A stretch of 64,000 nt of DNA, from positions 1-64,000 of the forward strand of contig JAOWCC010000446.1 in NCBI GenBank assembly GCA_030867875.1, written 5' to 3'. The position numbers and the translations under genes are program-made. Every line of letters begins with the position of its first letter. Position 1 is the stretch's first letter. Positions 53,801 to 64,000 of this stretch are shown piece by piece. Origin of the DNA: Actinernus sp. WN-2022. Taxonomy: Eukaryota; Cnidaria; Anthozoa; Actiniaria; Actinernidae. The notes beneath the pieces are model-generated. The model made no database searches. It had not been told where the DNA came from and worked only from the letters and a program-made list of their open reading frames with translations.

Positions 53801-56350
53801 TGATTCATCATTCCTGATTCCTGATTCCTGATTCATCATTCATGATTCCTGATTCATCATTCCTGATTCATCATTCCTGATTCCTGATTCCTGATTCCTG
53901 ATTCCTGATTCATCATTCCTGATTCATCATTCCTTATTCCTGATTCATCATTCCTGATTCCTGATTCCTGATTCATCATTCCTGATTCCTGATTCCTGAT
54001 TCATCATTCCTGATTCATTATTCCTGATTCATCATTCATCATTCCTGATTCATCATTCCTGATTCCTGATTCCTGATTCATCATTCCTGATTCATCATTC
54101 CTGATTCCTGATTCATCATTCATGATTCCTGATACATCATTCCTGATTCCTGATTCATCATTCCTGATTCCTGATTCATCATTCCTGATTCATGATTCCT
54201 GATTCCTGATTCATCATTCCTGATTCCTGATTCATCATTGCTGATTCCTGATTCATCATTGCTGATTCCTGATTCATCATTCATCATTCATCATTCCTGA
54301 TTCCTGATTCATCATTCCTGATTCATCATTCATCATTCCTGATTCATCATTGCTGATTCCTGATTCATCATTCCTGATTCATCATTCCTGATTCATCATT
54401 CCTGATTCATCATTCTTGATTCATCATTCATCATTCCTGATTCATCATTCCTTATTCCTGATTCATCATTCCTGATTCCTTATACCTGATTCATCATTCC
54501 TGATTCCTGATTCATCATTCATCATTCCTGATTCATCATTCATCATTCCTGATTCATCATTCCTTATTCCTGATTCATCATTCCTGATTCCTGATTCCTG
54601 ATTCATCATTCCTGATTCCTGATTCCTGATTCATCATTCCTGATTCATTATTCCTGATTCATCATTCATCATTCCTGATTCATCATTCCTGATTCCTGAT
54701 TCATCATTCATGATTCCTGATTCATCATTCCTGATTCCTGATTCATCATTCCTGATTCATTATTCCTGATTCATCATTCATCATTCCTGATTCATCATTC
54801 CTGATTCCTGATTCCTGATTCATCATTCCTGATTCATCATTCCTGATTCCTGATTCATCATTCATGATTCCTGATTCGTCATTCATCATTCCTGATTCAT
54901 CATTCCTGATTCCTGATTCCTGATTCATCATTCCTGATTCATCATTCCTGATTCATCATTCCTTATTCCTGATTCATCATTCCTGATTCCTGATTCCTGA
55001 TTCATCATTCCTGATTCCTGATTCCTGATTCATCATTCCTGATTCATTATTCCTGATTCATCATTCATCATTCCTGATTCATCATTCCTGATTCCTGATT
55101 CCTGATTCATCATTCCTGATTCATCATTCCTGATTCCTGATTCATCATTCATGATTCCTGATACATCATTCCTGATTCCTGATTCATCATTCCTGATTCC
55201 TGATTCATCATTCCTGATTCATGATTCCTGATTCCTGATTCATCATTCCTGATTCCTGATTCATCATTGCTGATTCCTGATTCATCATTCATCATTCATC
55301 ATTCCTGATTCCTGATTCATCATTCCTGATTCATCATTCATCATTCCTGATTCATCATTGCTGATTCCTGATTCATCATTCCTGATTCATCATTCCTGAT
55401 TCATCATTCCTGATTCATCATTCATCATTCCTGATTCATCATTCCTGAATCATCATTCCTGATTCCTGATTCATCATTCCTGATTCCTGATTCATCATTC
55501 CTGATTCCTGATTCCTGATTCATCATTCCTGATTCATCATTCCTGATTCCTGATTCATCATTCATGATTCCTGATACATCATTCCTGATTCCTGATTCAT
55601 CATTCCTGATTCCTGATTCATCATTCCTGATTCATGATTCCTGATTCCTGATTCATCATTCCTGATTCCTGATTCATCATTGCTGATTCCTGATTCATCA
55701 TTCATCATTCATCATTCCTGATTCCTGATTCATCATTCCTGATTCATCATTCATCATTCCTGATTCATCATTGCTGATTCCTGATTCATCATTCCTGATT
55801 CATCATTCCTGATTCATCATTCCTGATTCATCATTCATCATTCCTGATTCATCATTCCTGAATCATCATTCCTGATTCCTGATTCATCATTCCTGATTCC
55901 TGATTCATCATTCCTGATTCCTGATTGATCACTCCTGATTCCTGATTCCTGATTCCTGATTCATCATTCCTGATTCCTGATTCATCATTGCTGATTCCTG
56001 ATTCATCATTCATCATTCCTGATTCCTGATTCATCATTCCAGATTCATCATTGCTGATTCCTGATTCATCATTGCTGATTCCTGATTCATCATTCCTGAT
56101 TCATCATTCCTGATTCATCATTCATCATTCCTGATTCATCATTCCTTATTCCTGATTCATCATTCCTTATTCCTTATACCTGATTCATCATTCCTGATTC
56201 CTGATTCATCATTCATCATTCCTGATTCATCATTCATCATTCCTGATTCATCATTCCTTATTCCTGATTCATCATTCATCATTCCTGATTCATCATTCAT
56301 CATTCATCATTCCTGATTCCTGATTCATCATTCCTGATTCATCATTCCTC
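44840..56350. repeat. 11,515-bp HOR unit, copy 1
   Basis: Thirteen independent landmarks from 45058 to 51960 (45058, 45408, 46387, 46780, 47675, 48250, 48929, 49139, 49797, 50434, 50854, 51085, 51960) each recur 11,515 bp to the right. 11,515 is 1,645 heptamers. Left of a one-base deletion near 44,960 the offset is 11,514. The first part is shared with 39,830-43,525, the middle with D2, and the right part (from 49,879) with block A. Confidence 0.9.
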
Positions 56351-56460
56351 ATTCCTGATTCATCATTGCTGATTCCTGATTCATCATTCCTGATTCATCA
56401 TTCCTGATTCATCATTCCTGATTCATCATTCATCATTCCTGATTCATCATTCCTGATTCC
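49879..56460. repeat. HOR block A' (second copy of block A)
   Basis: Collinear with 1-6,540. It overlaps the right part of the 11,515-bp unit and the first bases of the next. It differs from A by lacking the seven one-base insertions of 1-720, by a replaced stretch at about 53,790-53,930 (A has a CACCATT/CCTCTTT tract at 3,905-3,985), and by whole-unit length changes around 54,240 and 54,410. Confidence 0.85.
52715..55895. repeat. Nested 1-2 kb repeats in block A'
   Basis: About 709 bp at 52,715-53,423 recurs 2,023 bp on at 54,738-55,446. CATGATTCCTGATACATC occurs at 53,128, 54,122, 55,151 and 55,564 (spacings 994, 1,029, 413). The 1,029 versus 994 difference is 35 bp, explained by extra GCTGATT and CTTGATT-containing units near 54,240 and 54,415. 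The final 413-bp pair is 55,070-55,482 and 55,483-55,895. Confidence 0.8.
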
Positions 56461-59400
56461 TGATTCATCATTCCTGATTCCTGATTCCTGATTCATCATT
56501 CCTGATTCATTATTCCTGATTCATCATTCATCATTCCTGATTCATCATTCCTGATTCCTGATTCCTGATTCATCATTCCTGATTCATCATTCCTGATTCC
56601 TGATTCATCATTCCTGATTCCTGATTCATCATTCCTGATTCCTGATTCATCATTCCTGATTCCTGATTCATCATTCCTGATTCATGATTCAACATTCCTG
56701 ATTCCTGATTCATCAATCCTCTTTCATGATTCATCATTCCTGATTCCTGATTCATCATTCCTGATTCCTGATTCATCATTCCTGATTCCTGATTCCTGAT
56801 TCATCATTCCTGATTCATCATTCCTGATTCATCATTCATCATTCCTGATTCATCATTCCTGATTCCTGATTCATCATTCATCATTCCTGATTCATCATTC
56901 ATCATTCCTGATTCGTCATTCATCATTCCTGATTCATCATTCCTGATTCATCATTCCTGATTCCTGATTCCTGATTCATCATTCCTGATTCATCATTCCT
57001 GATTCCTGATTCATCATTCCTGATTCCTGATTCACCATTCCTGATTCCTGATTCATCATTCCTCTTTCCTGATTCATCATTCCTGATTCCTGATTCATCA
57101 TTCCTGATTCCTGATTCATCATTCCTCATTCCTGATTCATCAATCCTCATTCCTGATTCATCATTCCTCATTCCTGATTGAACATTCCTCTTTCCTGATT
57201 GATCATTCCTCATTCCTGATTCATCATTCCTGATTCCTGATTCATCATTCCTGATTCCTGATTGATCACTCCTGATTCCTGATTCCTGATTCCTGATTCA
57301 TCATTCCTGATTCCTGATTCATCATTGCTGATTCCTGATTCATCATTCATCATTCATCATTCCTGATTCCTGATTCATCATTCCTGATTCATCATTCATC
57401 ATTCCTGATTCATCATTGCTGATTCCTGATTCATCATTCCTGATTCATCATTCCTGATTCATCATTCCTGATTCATCATTCATCATTCCTGATTCATCAT
57501 TCCTTATTCCTGATTCATCATTCCTGATTCCTTATACCTGATTCATCATTCCTGATTCCTGATTCATCATTCATCATTCCTGATTCATCATTCATCATTC
57601 CTGATTCATCATTCCTTATTCCTGATTCATCATTCATCATTCCTGATTCATCATTGCTGATTCCTGATTCATCATTCCTGATTCATCATTCCTGATTCAT
57701 CATTCCTGATTCATCATTCATCATTCCTGATTCATCATTCCTGATTCCTGATTCATCATTCCTGATTCCTGATTCCTGATTCATCATTCCTGATTCATTA
57801 TTCCTGATTCATCATTCATCATTCCTGATTCATCATTCCTGATTCCTGATTCCTGATTCATCATTCCTGATTCATCATTCCTGATTCCTGATTCATCATT
57901 CATGATTCCTGATTCATCATTCCTGATTCCTGATTCATCATTCCTGATTCCTGATTCATCATTCCTGATTCATGATTCAACATTCCTGATTCCTGATTCA
58001 TCAATCCTCTTTCATGATTCATCATTCCTGATTCCTGATTCATCATTCCTGATTCCTGATTCATCATTCCTGATTCCTGATTCCTGATTCATCATTCCTG
58101 ATTCATCATTCCTGATTCATCATTCATCATTCCTGATTCATCATTCCTGATTCCTGATTCATCATTCATCATTCCTGATTCATCATTCATCATTCCTGAT
58201 TCGTCATTCATCATTCCTGATTCATCATTCCTGATTCATCATTCCTGATTCCTGATTCCTGATTCATCATTCCTGATTCATCATTCCTGATTCATCATTC
58301 ATCATTCATCATTCCTGATTCCTGATTCATCATTCCTGATTCATCATTCATCATTCCTGATTCATCATTCCTGATTCCTGATTCATCATTGCTGATTTCT
58401 GATTCATCATTCATCATACCTGATTCCTGATTCATCATTCCTGATTCATCATTCATCATTCCTGATTCCTGATTCATCATTCCTGATTCATCATTCATCA
58501 TTCCTGATTCATTATTCCTGAATCATCATTCCTGATTCCTGATTCATCATTCCTGATTCCTGATTCATCATTCCTGATTCCTGATTGATCACTCCTGATT
58601 CCTGATTCCTGATTCCTGATTCATCATTCCTGATTCATCATTCCTGATTCCTGATTCATCATTGCTGATTCCTGATTCATCATTCATCATTCCTGATTCC
58701 TGATTCATCATTCCTGATTCATCATTGCTGATTCCTGATTCATCATTGCTGATTCCTGATTCATCATTCCTGATTCATCATTCCTGATTCATCATTCCTG
58801 ATTCATCATTCATCATTCCTGATTCATCATTCCTTATTCCTGATTCATCATTCCTGATTCCTTTTTCCTGATTCATCATTCCTGATTCCTGATTCATCAT
58901 TCATCATTCCTGATTCGTCATTCATCATTCCTGATTCATCATTCCTGATTCCTGATTCCTGATTCATCATTCCTGATTCATCATTCCTGATTCATCATTC
59001 CTTATTCCTGATTCATCATTCCTGATTCCTGATTCCTGATTCATCATTCCTGATTCCTGATTCCTGATTCATCATTCCTGATTCATTATTCCTGATTCAT
59101 CATTCATCATTCCTGATTCATCATTCCTGATTCCTGATTCCTGATTCATCATTCCTGATTCATCATTCCTGATTCCTGATTCATCATTCATGATTCCTGA
59201 TACATCATTCCTGATTCCTGATTCATCATTCCTGATTCCTGATTCATCATTCCTGATTCATGATTCAACATTCCTGATTCCTGATTCATCAATCCCCTTT
59301 CATGATTCATCATTCCTGATTCCTGATTCATCATTCCTGATTCCTGATTCATCATTGCTGATTCCTGATTCCTGATTCATCATTCATCATTCATCATTCC

Positions 59401-62400
59401 TGATTCCTGATTCCTGATTCATCATTCCTGATTCATCATTCATCATTCCTGATTCATCAATCCTCATTCCTGATTCATCATTCCTGATTCCTGATTGAAC
59501 ATTCCTCTTTCCTGATTGATCATTCCTCATTCCTGATTCATCATTCCTCATTCCTGATTCATCATTCCTGATTCCTGATTGATCACTCCTGATTCCTGAT
59601 TCCTGATTCCTGATTCATCATTCCTGATTCCTGATTCATCATTGCTGATTCCTGATTCATCATTCATCATTCATCATTCCTGATTCCTGATTCATCATTC
59701 CTGATTCATCATTCATCATTCCTGATTCATCATTGCTGATTCCTGATTCATCATTCCTGATTCATCATTCCTGATTCATCATTCCTGATTCATCATTCAT
59801 CATTCCTGATTCATCATTCCTTATTCCTGATTCATCATTCCTCTTTCCTGATTCATCATTCCTGATTCCTGATTCATCATTCCTGATTCCTGATTCATCA
59901 TTCCTCATTCCTGATTCATCAATCCTCATTCCTGATTCATCATTCCTGATTCCTGATTGATCATTCCTCTTTCCTGATTGATCATTCCTCATTCCTGATT
60001 CATCATTCCTGATTCTTGATTCATCATTCCTGATTCCTGATTGATCATTCCTCTTTCCTGATTGATCATTCCTCATTCCTGATTCATCATTCCTGATTCC
60101 TGATTCATCATTGCTGATTCCTGATTCATCATTCATCATTCCTGATTCCTGATTCATCATTCCTGATTCATCATTCATCATTCCTGATTCATCATTGCTG
60201 ATTCCTGATTCATCATTCCTGATTCATCATTCCTGATTCATCATTCATCATTCCTGATTCATCATTCATCATTCCTGATTCATCATTCCTTATTCCTGAT
60301 TCCTGATTCATCATTCCTGATTCCTGATTCCTGATTCATCATTCATCATTCCTGATTCGTCATTCATCATTCCTGATTCATCATTCCTGATTCCTGATTC
60401 ATCATTCCTGATTCCTGATTCCTGATTCATCATTCCTGATTCATTATTCCTGATTCCTGATTCCTGATTCATCATTCATCATTCCTGATTCGTCATTCAT
60501 CATTCCTGATTCATCATTCCTGATTCCTGATTCATCATTCCTGATTCCTGATTCCTGATTCATCATTCCTGATTCATTATTCCTGATTCCTGATTCATCA
60601 TTCCTGATTCCTGATTCCTGATTCATCATTCCTGATTCCTGATTCCTGATTCATCATTCCTGATTCATTATTCCTGATTCATCATTCCTGATTCCTGATT
60701 CATCATTCCTGATTCCTGATTCACCATTCCTGATTCCTGATTCATCATTCCTCTTTCCTGATTCATCATTCCTGATTCCTGATTCATCATTCCTGATTCC
60801 TGATTCATCATTCCTCATTCCTGATTCATCAATCCTCATTCCTGATTCATCATTCCTGATTCCTGATTGATCACTCCTGATTCCTGATTCCTGATTCCTG
60901 ATTGATCATTCCTGATTTATCATTCCTGATTCCTGATTCATCATTGCTGATTCCTGATTCATCATTCATCATTCCTGATTCCTGATTCATCATTCCTGAT
61001 TCATCATTCATCATTCCTGATTCATCATTTCTGATTCCTGATTCATCATTCCTGATTCATCATTCCTTATTCCTGATTCATCATTCCTGATTGCTTATAC
61101 CTGATTCATCATTCCTGATTCCTGATTCATCATTCATCATTCCTTATTCGTCATTCATCATTCCTGATTCATCATTCCTGATTCCTGATTCCTGATTCAC
61201 CATTCCTGATTCATCATTCATCATTCCTGATTCATCATTCCTTATTCCTGATTCATCATTCCTGATTCCTGATTCCTGATTCATCATTCCTGATTCCTGA
61301 TTCCTGATTCATCATTCCTGATTCATTATTCCTGATTCATCATTCATCATTCCTGATTCATCATTCCTGATTCCTGATTCCTGATTCATCATTCCTGATT
61401 CATCATTCCTGATTCCTGATTCATCATTCATGATTCCTGATTGATCATTCCTCTTTCCTGATTGATCATTCCTCATTCCTGATTCATCATTGCTGATTCC
61501 TGATTCATCATTGCTGATTCCTGATTCATCATTCATCATTCCTGATTCCTGATTCATCATTCCTGATTCATCATTCATCATTCCTGATTCATCATTGCTG
61601 ATTCCTGATTCATCATTCCTGATTCATCATTCCTGATTCATCATTCATCATTCCTGATTCATCATTCATCATTCCTGATTCATCATTCCTTATTCCAGAT
61701 TCCTGATTCATCATTCCTGATTCCTGATTCATCATTCATCATTCCTGATTCGTCATTCATCATTCCTGATTCATCATTCCTGATTCCTGATTCCTGATTC
61801 ATCATTCCTGATTCCTGATTCCTGATTCATCATTCCTGATTCCTGATTCCTGATTCATCATTCCTGATTCATTATTCCTGATTCCTGATTCATCATTCCT
61901 GATTCCTGATTCCTGATTTATCATTCCTGATTCCTGATTCCTGATTCATCATTCCTGATTCATTATTCCTGATTCATCATTCCTGATTCCTGATTCATCA
62001 TTCCTGATTCCTGATTCACCATTCCTGATTCCTGATTCATCATTCCTCTTTCCTGATTCATCATTCCTGATTCCTGATTCATCATTCCTGATTCCTGATT
62101 CATCATTCCTCATTCCTGATTCATCAATCCTCATTCCTGATTCATCATTCCTGATTCCTGATTGATCACTCCTGATTCCTGATTCCTGATTCCTGATTCA
62201 TCATTCCTAATTCCTGATTCATCATTGCTGATTCCTGATTCATCATTCATCATTCATCATTCCTGATTCCTGATTCATCATTCCTGATTCATCATTCATC
62301 ATTCCTGATTCATCATTGCTGATTCCTGATTCATCATTCCTGATTCATCATTCCTTATTCCTGATTCATCATTCCTGATTCCTTATACCTGATTCATCAT

Positions 62401-64000
62401 TCCTGATTCCTGATTCATCATTCATCATTCCTGATTCGTCATTCATCATTCCTGATTCATCATTCCTGATTCCTGATTCCTGATTCACCATTCCTGATTC
62501 ATCATTCATCATTCCTGATTCATCATTCCTTATTCCTGATTCATCATTCCTGATTCCTGATTCCTGATTCATCATTCCTGATTCCTGATTCCTGATTCAT
62601 CATTCCTGATTCATTATTCCTGATTCATCATTCATCATTCCTGATTCATCATTCCTGATTCCTGATTCCTGATTCATCATTCCTGATTCATCATTCCTGA
62701 TTCCTGATTCATCATTCATGATTCCTGATTCATCATTCCTGATTCCTGATTCATCATTCCTGATTCCTGATTCATCATTCCTCTTTCCTGATTCATCATT
62801 CCTGATTCCTGATTCATCATTCCTGATTCCTGATTCATCATTCCTCATTCCTGATTCATCAATCCTCATTCCTGATTCATCATTCCTGATTCCTGATTGA
62901 TCATTCCTCTTTCCTGATTGATCATTCCTCATTCCTGATTCATCATTCCTGATTCCTGATTCATCATTCCTGATTCCTGATTGATCACTCCTGATTCCTG
63001 ATTCCTGATTCCTGATTCATCATTCCTGATTCATCATTCCTGATTCCTGATTCATCATTGCTGATTCCTGATTCATCATTCATCATTCATCATTCCTGAT
63101 TCCTGATTCATCATTCCTGATTCATCATTCATCATTCCTGATTCATCATTGCTGATTCCTGATTCATCATTCCTGATTCATCATTCCTGATTCATCATTC
63201 ATCATTCCTGATTCATCATTCATCATTCCTGATTCATCATTCATCATTCCTGATTCATCATTCCTTATTCCTGATTCATCATTCCTGATTCCTTATTCCT
63301 GATTCATCATTCCTGATTCCTGATTCATCATTCATCATTCCTGATTCGTCATTCATCATTCCTGATTCATCATTCCTGATTCATCATTCCTGATTCCTGA
63401 TTCCTGATTCATCATTCCTGATTCATCATTCCTGATTCATTATTCCTGATTCATCATTCCTCATTCCTGATTCATCATTCCTGATTCCTGATTCCTGATT
63501 CATCATTCCTGATTCCTGATTCATCATTCATGATTCCTGATTCATCATTCCTGATTCCTGATTCATCATTCCTGATTCCTGATTCACCATTCCTGATTCC
63601 TGATTCATCATTCCTCTTTCCTGATTCATCATTCCTGATTCCTGATTCATCATTCCTGATTCCTGATTCATCATTCCTCATTCCTGATTCATCAATCCTC
63701 ATTCCTGATTCATCATTCCTGATTCCTGATTGAACATTCCTCTTTCCTGAGTGATCATTCCTCATTCCTGATTCATCATTCCTGATTCCTGATTCATCAT
63801 TCCTGATTCCTGATTGATCACTCCTGATTCCTGATTCCTGATTCCTGATTCATCATTCCTGATTCCTGATTCATCATTGCTGATTCCTGATTCATCATTC
63901 ATCATTCATCATTCCTGATTCCTGATTCATCATTCCTGATTCATCATTCATCATTCCTGATTCATCATTGCTGATTCCTGATTCATCATTCCTGATTCAT
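56350..64000. repeat. 11,515-bp HOR unit, copy 2 (cut by window end)
   Basis: It starts where copy 1 ends, so the two are in tandem, and it still matches copy 1 at the last base of the window (63,961-64,000 equals 52,446-52,485). I noticed only a few substitutions: Q versus CATTATT near 58,512, P versus CCTCATT near 59,548, CATCATT versus GATCATT near 60,850, GCTGATT versus P near 61,491, and CCTGAGT near 63,747. I saw no indel. About 7.65 kb of the unit is visible. Confidence 0.9.

Larger units (their letters stand above)
1..64000. repeat. Heptanucleotide satellite array filling the window
   Basis: Every line of the window parses into 7-bp units, dominated by P = CCTGATT and Q = CATCATT. 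Each has 3 T, 2 C and two purines, so the plus strand is about 43% T, 29% C and 71% pyrimidine, with G only in P-type units. Common arrangements are PPQ, PQ, PQQ and PPPPQ (the last after GATCACT). Variant units are point changes of P or Q. I saw no interruption by unique sequence, transposon or gene, so there is no non-repeat interval to annotate separately. Such arrays are typical of eukaryotic heterochromatin; the host lineage cannot be named from the sequence. Transcription of the array is possible but nothing here shows it. Confidence 0.98.

Noticed and set aside
1..64000. CRISPR array
   Set aside because: There are no unique spacers between constant repeats; the period is 7 bp and continuous.
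1..64000. Human satellite II/III (GGAAT)n
   Set aside because: The minus strand does contain GGAAT, but always at 7-bp period within AATCAGG/AATGATG and never as a 5-bp tandem.
1..64000. Telomeric heptamer array
   Set aside because: The units lack the G-run of known telomere repeats such as TTTAGGG and are far more variable in order.
1..64000. Cyanobacterial short tandemly repeated heptamers (STRR)
   Set aside because: Those are short intergenic arrays; 64 kb without any gene does not fit a bacterial genome.
44840..64000. Assembly duplication as the definite explanation of the 11.5-kb repeat
   Set aside because: Several distinct substitutions distinguish the copies, and both carry older nested duplications, so a real tandem copy is at least as likely. 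Only read evidence can settle it.

Overview
The whole 64 kb window is one uninterrupted satellite-DNA array. I found no stretch of unique sequence, no transposable element, no RNA gene and no credible protein-coding gene. The basic unit is 7 bp and occurs in two main forms: P = CCTGATT and Q = CATCATT (AATCAGG and AATGATG on the minus strand). A limited set of variant units (for example GCTGATT, CCTTATT, CATTATT, CGTCATT, CACCATT, CCTCTTT, CCTCATT, CATCAAT, GATCATT, GATCACT, GAACATT, CATGATT) recurs in fixed order and serves as landmarks. All open reading frames in the window are low-complexity by-products: 7 and 3 are coprime, so three units (21 bp) read as a seven-residue repeat (IPDSSFL on plus, NDESGIR/NQESGMM on minus).

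An array this long and pure, with nested higher-order repeats (HORs), points to eukaryotic heterochromatin (pericentromeric, subtelomeric, or a sex or B chromosome). The sequence alone does not identify the species. It is not the (GGAAT)n family of human satellites II/III, because the period is strictly 7 and not 5.

Layout (boundaries good to tens of bases). Block A, 1-6,540, is repeated as A' at about 49,879-56,460. A 2.48 kb tandem duplication covers about 6,540-11,400. Block D1, about 11,590-17,765, is the indel-rich relative of D2 (about 31,300-37,190) and of two further copies in the right half. A 17.77-18.95 kb segment re-copies part of D1. A roughly 2 kb HOR array runs from about 18,950 to 27,200. 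Tandem pairs of 1,442 bp (26,355-29,238), 623 bp (30,602-31,847) and 1,883 bp (36,310-39,660) follow. A 3,696-bp unit spans 39,830-43,525 and restarts at 43,526. Finally, an 11,515-bp unit starts near 44,840 and repeats almost perfectly from about 56,350 to the window end.

The hierarchy (7 bp, 21 bp, about 0.4-1 kb, about 2 kb, 11.5 kb) with most offsets being multiples of 7 is what repeated unequal exchange or amplification in register would produce. Single-base phase-breaking indels are concentrated in 1-720 and about 11-23.5 kb and nearly absent from about 24 kb onward. This could mean uneven consensus accuracy or real age differences between domains. All coordinates and offsets come from reading landmark positions by eye; no alignment program was run.
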